This document shows, piece after piece, positions 1-8,310 of a DNA stretch of 64,000 bases; within the stretch, counting starts at the first letter, position 1; every line of letters begins with the position of its first letter. Origin of the DNA: Collinsella aerofaciens. Its GTDB lineage: Bacteria > Actinomycetota > Coriobacteriia > Coriobacteriales > Coriobacteriaceae. The DNA is taken from assembly GCF_015553355.1 (NCBI RefSeq), contig NZ_JADNGN010000001.1:154084-218083 (forward strand), in the 5' to 3' direction. The notes under the pieces are model-generated. The model was not told the DNA's origin. It worked only from the letters and a program-made list of their open reading frames with translations, and ran no database searches. A program made the position numbers and the translations under genes.

Positions 1-41
1 CCCATTCCCATTCATGCGACTGAACTTTTATGTGGATGCCA

Positions 42-107
42 AACAAAAAGTTTGTTAGCACTGTTCTATCACACTTTTTGATTGGTATACCTAACAAATT
101 GTTTGTT
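42..107. promoter_or_regulatory. Twin palindromic operators upstream of the YheO-type regulator
   Basis: Two palindromes of the form AACAAA-N3-TTTGTT lie at 42-56 (centre AAG) and 93-107 (centre TTG), 51 bp apart. The region between is A/T-rich with a possible -10 (GGTATACCT) near 84-91. Shared form and spacing suggest two sites for one dimeric regulator, perhaps the product of the next gene; that link is inferred. They may also serve a divergent gene left of the window. Confidence 0.5.
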
Positions 108-226
108 GCCGTAATCGGTATCTTTTCGCCGCCGAACGGTCACATAACGCAGCGACACTTTCGTTATTTGCGAACAAGTGGGGTTTATGGCAAAGTGAGC
201 CCAAACTAATTTTTAGGAAGGCACCC

Positions 227-880
227 ATGACCCCCGCACAGATTGAGTTTTACAAGCGCCTTGCACACGGCCTGGCGCTCCAGTTTGGCCCCAACTGCGA
301 AGTCGTCGTCCACGACTTGGAGACCGAGGACGTGGACCACTCCATCGTAGTGATCGAAAACGGCCACGTCAGCGGGCGCAAACTGGGTGACGGCCCCAGC
401 CATATTGTGCTTGAGTCCATGCACGAGGGCACCACCGACGTGCACGACCGCGAGCCATACCTCACCAAAACTGCCGATGGCAAGCTGCTCAAGTCCTCGA
501 CCATCTTTATCCGCAACGACGAGGGCAAGCCCGTCGGCATTTTGGGCATCAACTTTGACATTACGCTTATGAAGGCTTTTGAGCGTTCGCTCGACGCCTT
601 TACCGGCACCGGCGGCACGGGCTATACCGAGCCCGAGCCCATTACCAAGAACATCGGCGACCTGCTCGAGGACCTGCTGCACGAGTGCGAGCAGTTTGTG
701 GGCAAGCCCGCGGCACTCATGACCAAAGACGAGCGCATTCGTGCCATTGGCTATCTCGACCGTCGCGGTGCCTTCCTCATTTCCAAGTCGAGCGAGCGCG
801 CCTGCGAGTTCTTTGGCATCTCCAAGTACAGCTTCTATAGCTACCTCAATGAGGCCAAGGCGGCGGCCGGCGACAAGTAG
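227..880 (+). CDS. YheO-type PAS/HTH transcriptional regulator
   Basis: A 217-residue DNA-binding regulator of the YheO/DauR kind. Residues about 10-115 form the PAS-like domain, with the family pattern VVVHDLE...IVVIENGHVSGRKLGD and a later GILGINFD strand. The C-terminal HTH (about 185-212) contains ERACEFFGISKYSFYSYL. The length is usual for the family. The ATG follows AGGAAGG at about 7 nt. Characterised relatives repress amino-acid catabolism genes and sense small ligands through the PAS domain; the ligand here is unknown. A paralogue lies at 21615-22271. It stands alone, with two palindromes upstream that may be autoregulatory sites. Family call is firm, target is not. Confidence 0.85.
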   Translation: MTPAQIEFYKRLAHGLALQFGPNCEVVVHDLETEDVDHSIVVIENGHVSGRKLGDGPSHIVLESMHEGTTDVHDREPYLTKTADGKLLKSSTIFIRNDEGKPVGILGINFDITLMKAFERSLDAFTGTGGTGYTEPEPITKNIGDLLEDLLHECEQFVGKPAALMTKDERIRAIGYLDRRGAFLISKSSERACEFFGISKYSFYSYLNEAKAAAGDK

Positions 881-1003
881 GCACTCGCCTGGATTGCCCC
901 TCCCCTTTTGGGCGCGAGTTCTGGAAAGCACGAATCCAAGACCGAGCCGCTTGGGAAGTTCCATATAATCGATGTCATTAGTATTTCGAAAGGATGGGAC
1001 AGA

Positions 1004-1990
1004 ATGGCGTTGAGCAAGGCATCATGCACCGGTCGCGGATTGATTCCGGCAATTGGTGGACATGTGCACCGCATGTTCGATGAGGGTGAAGACGACCTGT
1101 TTTCGCTGAGCCTTGACGATGTGATGGATGATCGCCCGTGGACCGCCGACGAACTCATGGGCGGCGGGGCTCGCCCGTCAAACCCCAATCCCGCACTTGC
1201 GCCTAAGCCCGCATCTGCGCCGACTCCTGCGCAGTCGGCTGTTTCGACGCCCGCGCCTACACCCGCACCCACTTCGGCGCCCACGCCCGCTCCCCGCCCC
1301 GCAAGCGACCCGTCCGAGACGGCGGCATTTCTCGCAGCAGCGACGCAGGGCAAATCGGCCGACAGCACTGTTATGTACAGCGCCCAGCAGTTGCCTGTTC
1401 CTGCGGCACGCAAGCCTCCGGTCACAAGGCTCGATGAGCCCGTTGCCCATCAGGTTGTCCACGATTCCTGGGCTGCAGCCGATCTGGATGAGACCTCTAC
1501 CGGCATGCCGGCGCTCGATGTTCCAGTTAACCCGCTTTTTGCCGCCAACACGAGCGCCGCGGGCTATGAGGGCGGTGCGGCATATTCCGATTATTCCGAT
1601 GGCTATGCTGGCACCGGTCGCATCGAGACCGAGGATTATGGCACCGCATCGAGCGATTATCTCAACGATCCGTACGCTGCCACGCCTGCACCGGAATATG
1701 ACCCGGAGGCCGCGTCCGCACCGGCGTATACCAAAAGCACGGGCGAAGAGCGCTTCGCCGATTATTACGCCGAGGAAAAGGCGCTGCGTTTCTCGGAATT
1801 TCCGCAGGCAGTCAAGGTTGCCTTTATCGCCATTGTCATTGCCCTGCTCGGCGCCATTGCGTTTGAGGGATTCCAGCTGTTCCGCGGCCCCACCGCGTCC
1901 GAATCGGCAACGCAGCAAAAAGAGGACGACAACCAGTACCTGGACATCAACACCCTCAAGGGCGACCCCAACGACGGGGACGACGAGTAG
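1004..1990 (+). CDS. Hypothetical single-pass membrane protein with Ala/Pro-rich linker
   Basis: No family recognised. From the ATG at 1004 (AAAGGATGGG just upstream) the product has 328 residues; an in-frame start at 908 would add 32 residues but lacks a good ribosome site. An acidic N-terminal part is followed by a low-complexity stretch of Ala-Pro-Thr repeats (about 55-105), a Tyr/Asp/Ala-rich middle, one hydrophobic helix near residues 270-290 (AFIAIVIALLGAIAFEGF), and an acidic 35-residue tail. This looks like a membrane-anchored protein with a long disordered cytoplasmic part. TATAAT sits at 964-969. Function unknown. Confidence 0.7.
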   Translation: MALSKASCTGRGLIPAIGGHVHRMFDEGEDDLFSLSLDDVMDDRPWTADELMGGGARPSNPNPALAPKPASAPTPAQSAVSTPAPTPAPTSAPTPAPRPASDPSETAAFLAAATQGKSADSTVMYSAQQLPVPAARKPPVTRLDEPVAHQVVHDSWAAADLDETSTGMPALDVPVNPLFAANTSAAGYEGGAAYSDYSDGYAGTGRIETEDYGTASSDYLNDPYAATPAPEYDPEAASAPAYTKSTGEERFADYYAEEKALRFSEFPQAVKVAFIAIVIALLGAIAFEGFQLFRGPTASESATQQKEDDNQYLDINTLKGDPNDGDDE

Positions 1991-2060
1991 CGAGGGCTGA
2001 AGGCGGCCGCAGGATCCCGCATCCAGCACCGGCTTCTAAGTGCTGTTTTGTCATCCAGCT

Positions 2061-2140
2061 ACACTTTTCCGAAGTTTTAAGGTGCCTATTTCGACTCTTT
2101 TCCGTACTTTTACACGGCTGATTTCGACACTTTTCCGAAT
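2061..2140 (+). repeat. 33-bp tandem repeat, about 2.4 copies
   Basis: TTTTCCG recurs at 2065, 2098 and 2131, exactly 33 bp apart. Each unit has the form AC(A/T)CTTTTCCGNA followed by a variable part ending ATTTCG. The block is in the 365-bp gap between two hypothetical genes, directly after the first one, and has no coding character. Confidence 0.6.
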
Positions 2141-2237
2141 GAAAGCCGAATAATCACTTGGAAAACCAACGCCGTTCACGCGTCATTTCGCAGGCGGCGC
2201 TTGATTTCTGTCCGTGCGCGCTGATAGACTCCATCTT

Positions 2238-2260
2238 GCCCGCAAGGAGCGGGCGCGTTT
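2238..2260 (+). terminator. Terminator-like hairpin upstream of a hypothetical gene
   Basis: GCCCGC and GCGGGC flank the loop AAGGA (2238-2254), followed by GCGTTTTA. The stem is short and the T-tract modest. It lies about 100 bp before the next gene, so it could end upstream transcription or act as an attenuator. Confidence 0.3.
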
Positions 2261-2355
2261 TATCCAGAGTCGGGGTAGAGAGTTGGCTCCACGATCCCGA
2301 CGCCAACCGGCCAAGAGGCACGGTGGCCCTGCCAACATCGATGAAAGGAGTCCGT

Positions 2356-2796
2356 ATGGACAATTTCTCCGTGCGCAGTGAGCGCAACTTCCACAACCTG
2401 GTCGCACAGCCAAAACGCATGCATCTTCTGGACAAGCCGAACGGCTACGCCTCGGCCATGGTCAAGAGCAGTCTCTCCCACCAGATGCGCTTTACGGTGC
2501 AGCAGCTCGAGGAAGAGCTCCGTGCCGCCGGCGGCCCGCACGTACTGCAGATCAGGCTGTCCGGCGACAACTCGCGCGAGCCGTCCAGCTGGAAGCTCTT
2601 CGCCGACGGCGTATGCGTTGCGGACGGATCTGGCACCTTTGCCCGTGAGTGCTTCTGCGAGGGAGCCAAGGTGTTCCTGGATCTGTGTCGCGATGCCGTC
2701 GAGACTGCCGAACTGCGCCAGCGGAGCCAGAGGGAGTATGAGCTGCTGAGTGCCACCCGCGGGATTGCGGGGGGTGTAGGAACAGAAGCCTCATGA
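2356..2796 (+). CDS. Hypothetical protein, 146 residues
   Basis: No family recognised. The ATG at 2356 follows GAAAGGAG at 5 nt, a strong site; an upstream in-frame extension to 2158 has no such signal and runs through the hairpin, so I reject it. The product is soluble and mixed alpha/beta in look, with no signal peptide or membrane helix. A central part (HVLQIRLSGDN...SWKLFADGVCVADGSGTF) resembles a small beta-sheet domain, followed by a helical, Arg/Glu-rich end. It is a lone gene between two non-coding stretches. Codon use matches the neighbours. Function unknown. Confidence 0.65.
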   Translation: MDNFSVRSERNFHNLVAQPKRMHLLDKPNGYASAMVKSSLSHQMRFTVQQLEEELRAAGGPHVLQIRLSGDNSREPSSWKLFADGVCVADGSGTFARECFCEGAKVFLDLCRDAVETAELRQRSQREYELLSATRGIAGGVGTEAS

Positions 2797-3103
2797 CGGT
2801 GGCCTCAGCTGGAATGACGTATCGCTCGATGAATGATCTCAACAACGTAGCCGATGCGCCGCATTTCACCTCAAAGGCATTGAGCGATCGGGAGACGTCC
2901 AGCATTTCTTTGATATCCCCAATTGATTGTTCCGAGAAAGTCTCTTCATGTCCTTATAATCGCCCTTACGAGAAACGTGGACGAGACAGGCGTCCATATG
3001 CCGTCTCTAAACTAACGAGCCGTTCGCGGAAAGAACATCTGGCTAGCATGGGCCAAAGATATACTGGTATCGCTGCAACAATTATGGAAGATCGGCACCA
3101 CCA
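2797..3103. other. Intergenic region, promoter-like box only
   Basis: About 307 bp without a gene I would support. A TATAAT-like box (TTATAATC) lies near 2955 and could drive the surface-protein gene, but no convincing -35 is placed before it. An open 104-codon frame (2793-3107) crosses the stretch; I reject it. Confidence 0.4.
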
Positions 3104-4918
3104 ATGACCTCCTTGAAATTCTCCAGGCGCTTCGCGCTTAGCCTGCTCGCCTCGCTGTCCACCACCGTAGCGCTTGCTTTGCCCTCAACCGCCCTAGCCG
3201 CGTCGGACCCGAACCCGCCCAGCATCTCCAACGTGACGATATCCGCGACGACAGTCACGGCCGGCTCCACGCTGCATGTCGGCTATAGCGTCGATGACCC
3301 TGACGGGGTACGGTCCGTCACGCCCATAGTCGAAGTCGTTGTCGAAAACGATACCGGAGACCATGGAATCAGTTCCCGTCTCGCCTTCTCGTCGACCGGC
3401 AACACGACCGCGGGCTTCGATATCTCCACCTCCCCGAGCGACCGGCCCTGCAGGTACCGGATCATCGGCCTCGGCGTGACCGATAGTCTTGGATGGGTTA
3501 CCGATGTCTACGACACGACGTATGCCGAGGAGAAGGGGCTCGACTGTCCGACCTTCACCACCGACCCCCTCGAGTATGAGGTGACCGAGGGACCCGAGGA
3601 CCAAAACCCGCCGACCGTGTCCTCCGTGTCGCTCTCGAGCAGGGAGGTCGCAACCGGTGCCGACTTCCACATCTCTTGGACCGTCTCCGATGCCGACGGC
3701 GTTCGTTCCGTTTCCCCCATACTGCGGCAGGGCTGGGAGAATTCGGACGACGGCTGCTCTGTTTCGTCAGCCTATTATCACGGAGGCTCGTCTATCGACG
3801 GGTTTGACCTCACATTCGACAGCAATAGGATCGGAAGGCACAGGCTGATCGGCCTTTCGGTCACCGATGGCCTAGGGTTCGAGACCGATGTGTACGAGAG
3901 TTCCTACGCCAGGGCCAACGGCATTTCGGGCGCGACTTTCTCGGTTGGCGACCCGAGCGAGCTGTGCTTCGAGGTGACCGGCAGCGCGATCGACCGGAAC
4001 CCGCCCACGGTCTCGAACGTTTCCATCTCCGCGAAGAGGGTCCCCGTCGGCGGGATCCTCCGTATCTATTGCAATGTAGGCGACGCGGACGGCGTAAAGT
4101 CTGTCTCCCCGATCCTCGGCGACCCCGGCTATGTCGAGGACCCGAACTCTTTAAAGACCCGCAAAACGTTGAGCTGCAGCTACGATGCGGCAAGGGGCTA
4201 TATCGAAATCGAGTTCCCCACGTCGCTCTCGATGGGCTCGTTTGAAATCCAAGCCCTCGCGGTCCTCGACAAGACGGGCCACGAGACCTTCGTCTACAGC
4301 TCCGCCTACGCCGAGCGTAACGGCAAGACCGGCGTTCAGACCTTTGATGTCGACGACGCGGGGGACGTCACCTTCGACGTGACCGCTCCGCTGTATGCCG
4401 CCACCAAGGGCGACGGGCAGGCGTATGCAAAGGACGGCGAGGCCGGTCTGACCTTCCGCTTCAGCGGTCCTCTCGATGAGTTCACGCGTCTCCTCGTGGA
4501 CGGAACTGAGGTCTCCGCCGAGAACTACACCGCAACCAGGGGCAGCACGATTATCGAGCTCAGGCCGTCCTACCTGGACACGCTCGCCGCCGGCGGACAC
4601 ACCGTCACGGCCGTCTGGAAGGACGGGACGGCAACCGATGCGTCCTTCACCGTGGAGGGGAAGGCCCAAGGGGAGCAGGCGGGCGGAAAGACCGACGTAG
4701 ATTCACCCGGCGACAACAAAAGTGATCCTGCCACTCCTGAAAAGGACGCCGACGAGGCGGCTACAAAAAAGTCGGGACGCACGACAGCCGATGAACCAAA
4801 TCTCGCTGCAACCGGCGACTCCACTTGGATGGCCAGCATCGCATTGGCCATGGCGGCCACGACCTGCTTCACGGCAGCGAGAAGGCTTGAGCCCAAGCAG
4901 CATAGGCACGAACAGTAG
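3104..4918 (+). CDS. Cell-surface protein with three Ig-like repeats and LAATG sorting signal
   Basis: A 604-residue secreted protein. It begins with a basic stretch and hydrophobic core ending TALAAS, a good signal peptide of about 32 residues. Three repeats of about 130 residues follow (about 37-165, 168-298, 301-430), each opening NPP(S/T)(I/V)SxVxxS and containing a VDDPDGVRSVTPI-type strand and a TDVY.S.YA..G end. A fourth domain (about 435-525, ENYTATRGSTIIELRPSYLDTL) resembles the X2-like modules of wall proteins. A linker rich in Lys/Asp/Glu leads to LAATGDS, a hydrophobic helix and a basic tail: a variant LPXTG-type sortase signal. Likely wall-anchored; ligand unknown. The ribosome site is weak. 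Confidence 0.75.
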   Translation: MTSLKFSRRFALSLLASLSTTVALALPSTALAASDPNPPSISNVTISATTVTAGSTLHVGYSVDDPDGVRSVTPIVEVVVENDTGDHGISSRLAFSSTGNTTAGFDISTSPSDRPCRYRIIGLGVTDSLGWVTDVYDTTYAEEKGLDCPTFTTDPLEYEVTEGPEDQNPPTVSSVSLSSREVATGADFHISWTVSDADGVRSVSPILRQGWENSDDGCSVSSAYYHGGSSIDGFDLTFDSNRIGRHRLIGLSVTDGLGFETDVYESSYARANGISGATFSVGDPSELCFEVTGSAIDRNPPTVSNVSISAKRVPVGGILRIYCNVGDADGVKSVSPILGDPGYVEDPNSLKTRKTLSCSYDAARGYIEIEFPTSLSMGSFEIQALAVLDKTGHETFVYSSAYAERNGKTGVQTFDVDDAGDVTFDVTAPLYAATKGDGQAYAKDGEAGLTFRFSGPLDEFTRLLVDGTEVSAENYTATRGSTIIELRPSYLDTLAAGGHTVTAVWKDGTATDASFTVEGKAQGEQAGGKTDVDSPGDNKSDPATPEKDADEAATKKSGRTTADEPNLAATGDSTWMASIALAMAATTCFTAARRLEPKQHRHEQ

Positions 4919-5100
4919 CTCAAAGCGAACTCAACTGGGAAGGGCAGATGGATAGCCGTCCTTCTCTTATAATCAACCCAATCCGCTGAAATGCAATCAG
5001 TTAACGAGTTTCGCCAGACGCTCGGCCTCTACCTCGCTCTAGCAAGCCACCAGGCGATGAGATAATGCCCACGACTATCAACGTAAGCAAGGAGCGCGCT

Positions 5101-6336
5101 ATGGCAGACAACGAGACCAAACCCTCGGCGAACGACGGCCGAGAGGAGCTCGTGGCAAAACAGCTCGCATCGACCAAAATCCACCTCGCGCTCACTCAGA
5201 AGCGGGTGGACGTCTCCGGCGCCATCAAGCTACCGCTCGAGCGAATTCCCCAACTCGGCGTGGCGTTCGCCTCGCTCCCCTCGATGTTTCGCACCGTCAC
5301 CAACACGGTGAGCGTGCCCACGCTGCTCCAGGCGACTGACAAATATGGTAACCCGCTCGATCCGTCGAAACTCAACTCGTTCAAGGACGGCAGCGGTCTC
5401 ACAGGGGGCTACCGCGACGCCGCCAAGGGCCTTGGGCAGGCGCGCTTCCACGTAGTCGAGGGCGACATCGCCACGAGCGTCACGCAGGTGCCTTACGATC
5501 CAACATCGCTATTCATGGCAGCCGCAATCGCGCAGATAAACCAAAAGCTCGACTCCATCCAGGAGTCCGTCGACGAAATGTTCGAGTACATGCGTCAGCG
5601 CGACAAGGCCAACATGCGTGGCAGCCTCAAGACGCTCGCAGACATCCTCAACGGTTACGGACTCAACTACGGCAACGCCACCTACATGGCAAACGCCCAT
5701 ATGAAGGTGCTCGACATCAAGCAGTCGTCCGCGCAGGACATGGAACTCTTCCGCTCGCAGGCACAGGCAGATCTGAAAAAGAAAGGGTTCATCGAGGTGC
5801 GAGACGGCTTGGGCAGACGCCTCGACAAGGTGCTCGACTACCTCAAAGACTGCCAGCTCGCCACCTACATCCACGCGTTCTCGCTGTTCCTCGAACCCAT
5901 GCTCGCCCAGAACTTCGAGCCCGCAAAGCTCGCGGACGCCACTGCGAAGATCGAGGCTGATTCGATCGCGTACCGCGAGCTCTACACCGACTGCTACAAC
6001 GCACTCGAAGCGGGGGCTGTCGACACCGTCGATGCGGCACTGCTGGGCGGTATCGCGTCCGCGGGCAAATTGCTCGGTCACGCCATCGCAAAGACCCCCG
6101 TGGGCGACCATACACTCATCGACGAGGCGCCCGAAGGCGCAGGAGAGAGCATCGGAAAGTTCAACGACAAGCAATCCGAGAAACTCCTCGAAAAGCTCCA
6201 TCAGGCAAAGACGCCCGACGTCACGCCGTTCAAGCAGAGCGTAAAGGAGATCGACACCCTCTACAACCGCCCCGCGCAGATCGCCGTGGACGCCGAGAAC
6301 GTCTACATCTTGCCTGCCAAGCAGCAGGAAGAGTAA
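5101..6336 (+). CDS. Hypothetical coiled-coil protein
   Basis: No family recognised. The ATG at 5101 follows AAGGAG at 6 nt; an in-frame ATG at 5065 has a poorer site. The product has 411 residues, no signal peptide and no clear membrane helix. A region near residue 140-175 (FMAAAIAQINQKLDSIQESV) reads as an amphipathic coiled coil, followed by a long helical, charged part and a small Ala/Gly-rich stretch (ALLGGIASAGKLLGHAIA, about 308-325). Overall it resembles cytosolic helical scaffold or pore-type proteins, but that is only an impression. It converges on the exonuclease gene with 41 bp between stops. Confidence 0.65.
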   Translation: MADNETKPSANDGREELVAKQLASTKIHLALTQKRVDVSGAIKLPLERIPQLGVAFASLPSMFRTVTNTVSVPTLLQATDKYGNPLDPSKLNSFKDGSGLTGGYRDAAKGLGQARFHVVEGDIATSVTQVPYDPTSLFMAAAIAQINQKLDSIQESVDEMFEYMRQRDKANMRGSLKTLADILNGYGLNYGNATYMANAHMKVLDIKQSSAQDMELFRSQAQADLKKKGFIEVRDGLGRRLDKVLDYLKDCQLATYIHAFSLFLEPMLAQNFEPAKLADATAKIEADSIAYRELYTDCYNALEAGAVDTVDAALLGGIASAGKLLGHAIAKTPVGDHTLIDEAPEGAGESIGKFNDKQSEKLLEKLHQAKTPDVTPFKQSVKEIDTLYNRPAQIAVDAENVYILPAKQQEE

Positions 6337-6377
6337 CGATACGCGACAGGCACGCGCCATGCAGACAGCTAACGCCC

Positions 6378-7112
6378 CTACCTTCCCGCCGCCTTCAGCT
6401 TCAGCAGCAGGTCGCCCAGCTCGGGGCACTTGCTAGAAAGGCGCGTCTGAGCTCGCTCGCCCATCCCCCACCGCTGGCGGACTTCCTGGGCGCGCGGGCT
6501 CACGCGGTAGTCCCCGTCCATCACCTGCTTGAGCAGCTTGGCGGTCACGCGCGCATCGGCAAGGGCGCTGTGGGCGTGACCCGTCGGCTCGTCGAACTCG
6601 ATGCCAAACCACGTCGCCGCGTCACTCAAAGAGACGCACCCGTGGCTGCCCACGTCCATGATCGAGGTGTAAAACGCCTGCAGGTCGGCCCAGTCCGTAG
6701 GAAATGCGGAAAGATCAATGTGCTTTGCCTGGCACTCGGTCAAAAGCTGTCGACGGTCCGCCCCGCTCCAGCAAACCACCTGTGCGGAGTAGCGACCGAT
6801 CCAATCGCTGAGCCTTTTGATTACCATGTAGAGCGGATCGGCCATCGCAGTGTCCACGGCCGATATCCCCGTAAGCTCGCGGACGGAAAACGCAACGCCT
6901 TCGGTAAATTCCGTCTGCACAAACTGCGAGAACTCGCCCATAACGTTGCCGTGGTAATCGAGCTTGACGGCGCCGACCTCGATAATCTCATTGCGCAGCC
7001 CACGTCGCTGGCGCTGCTTTGGCACCGGCGCAAACTCAAAGTCCAGCACAATCTGGCGCGCAAAGTTCGTCGTATCGATAGCCGAGATATCCGGCGTCTT
7101 TTTGTCTGGCAC
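6378..7112 (-). CDS. DEDDh 3'-5' exonuclease family protein
   Basis: A 244-residue exonuclease of the RNase T/DnaQ superfamily. Exo I is LDFEF near residue 23, supplying the Asp-Glu metal ligands; Exo III is GHAHSALADARV near residue 178, with the general-base His and last Asp. IIEVGAVKLD is the usual second strand. These residues are intact, so it should be active on single-stranded DNA or RNA ends. The start is GTG at 7112, with AGAAAGG upstream; no better ATG lies near. It is not in an operon. Whether it acts in DNA repair or RNA trimming cannot be told from sequence. Confidence 0.85.
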   Translation of the reverse strand: MPDKKTPDISAIDTTNFARQIVLDFEFAPVPKQRQRRGLRNEIIEVGAVKLDYHGNVMGEFSQFVQTEFTEGVAFSVRELTGISAVDTAMADPLYMVIKRLSDWIGRYSAQVVCWSGADRRQLLTECQAKHIDLSAFPTDWADLQAFYTSIMDVGSHGCVSLSDAATWFGIEFDEPTGHAHSALADARVTAKLLKQVMDGDYRVSPRAQEVRQRWGMGERAQTRLSSKCPELGDLLLKLKAAGR

Positions 7113-7570
7113 GGTCAGGGCCTTTCTCCGTCAACTGCCGCTCGTTACATAGGCGGCTACATTGCCGTAAGGATAGGAACCCGTGCGGACATGAAAGCGG
7201 GACGCAATATACCATGCGCCAAGCACACGCCATGCAGACGGCCCCAAGAGAGTCGACCGCTCTATTCAAATGCATGAAAAAGATTTAGGCCCGGTGACTT
7301 GAATCAGCGGTCATCCCGGGCCCATCAGAGCTCGTAGAGCTCTTGGTTGCTTTGGTCTTGCTCTTCACGGCGCTTATCGAACTTTCCGAGGCACTCAAGC
7401 AGCATTCGAAGCATAACAAGTCGCTGCCATTAAGGCACTGACCTCTTGACCAAGCAACGGCGCTGCCCAGCTCCACTCTACTTGGGCTGCCGTCGATTTT
7501 ATTTTACCCGCGGACGCCAGGTCTAACAAATGGATTTTCGGTAATGGAAGCACGGCGCCCCGCAAAACCA
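7113..7570. other. Intergenic region with a possible gene remnant
   Basis: About 458 bp. On the minus strand, 7325-7420 encodes a short open stretch (MLRMLLECLGKFDKRREEQ and onward, ending at a TGA) that looks coding-like, but the frame upstream is broken. GAGCTC occurs twice, three bases apart, near 7328-7342. I see no intact gene, tRNA or clear hairpin. It may be decayed accessory DNA like the pseudogene beside it. Confidence 0.35.
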
Positions 7571-8146
7571 CTACGTCCCAAGTGCCGCCAAGGGGATCAC
7601 TGCCACGCCATCGTCGCGTGTGTTGGCAGTGCTTCCCTTTCCAACCACAACCGCCAAAAACGCCGGCGCGGCATTCTGGGCGGCAGGATTGGAGAGCACT
7701 TTCCTCTCCAGCGCCTTAAGATTTCTCGCTCCATCGTCTGCTTTCGCATCACTCAGCTTGACCTCGATGGCTCCCCAGCGCCCGTCGTGCTCAACGATCA
7801 GATCGACCTCAAGGCCCTTCTCATCTCAGAAATAATGGACACTGTTGTCGACACCGCCGTAGGTGGAAAGGAACACGCGCACGTCGCGCAGAACGAGGTT
7901 CTCAAAGAGCATCCCCAACGTTTGCATATCGCCAAGCAACCGCCCAGGGGTAGCCCCCAGCAACGCCGCCGCAAGTGACGGGTCACAGAAGTAGCGCTTG
8001 GGGCGCACGCGAACGCGGGCCATCGAGCGCACATACTGGCTTGCTCTCTCGCACAAGCTCGTCCGAAAACCCAAGGTTTGCAGGTCACCGCTCCTGCAGC
8101 ACCAGCGGGCGACGTCATCCTGCGAAATTACGCCATTCTCAATGCA
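7571..8146 (-). pseudogene. C-terminal fragment of an AAA/DUF4143 ATPase with an internal stop
   Basis: Read on the minus strand from about 8146, one frame gives the C-terminal half of a DUF4143 protein: RPKRYFCDPSLAAALLG, then GMLFENLVLRDVRVFLS, then VHYF, a TGA stop (7826-7828), and DEKGLEVDLIVE...GAIEVKLSDA, ending at TAG (7571-7573). The motif is normally YFRD..EVDL, so the TGA is probably a CGA-to-TGA nonsense change. The N-terminal Walker ATPase part is absent. Family members are ATPases with a nuclease-like C-terminal domain. It is a decayed relic beside an intact ATPase of a related type. Confidence 0.75.
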
Positions 8147-8229
8147 GTTTTTACGCCGTTTTCATTGTAGGTTTTACGCTCGGCATCCTTGGCGCGGCGC
8201 TTGCTCAACCACCGGACCAGCGAATTGCC

Positions 8230-8310
8230 CGGATTCTGGGACGTGCTTTCCGCCAAAGGGAAAGCGCGTCCCATTCCGAGCATCACATCAGAGCGCGCTT
8301 GGTTATTTCC
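8230..8310. repeat. Partial 46-bp inverted-repeat units at the ATPase 3' end
   Basis: GGATTCTGGGACGTGCTTTCC (right arm of one unit, ending 8251) is followed after 7 bp by GGAAAGCGCGTCCC (left arm of the next, from 8259). The second unit ends with TTTCC at 8306-8310, which overlaps the stop codon of the ATPase gene. This is the same family as the arrays at 9821-10112 and 11430-11765. Confidence 0.65.

Noticed and set aside
2793-3107. 104-codon open frame that overlaps both neighbours by ATGA
   Set aside because: Composition is unlike a protein, no ribosome site is seen and it contains promoter-like DNA.
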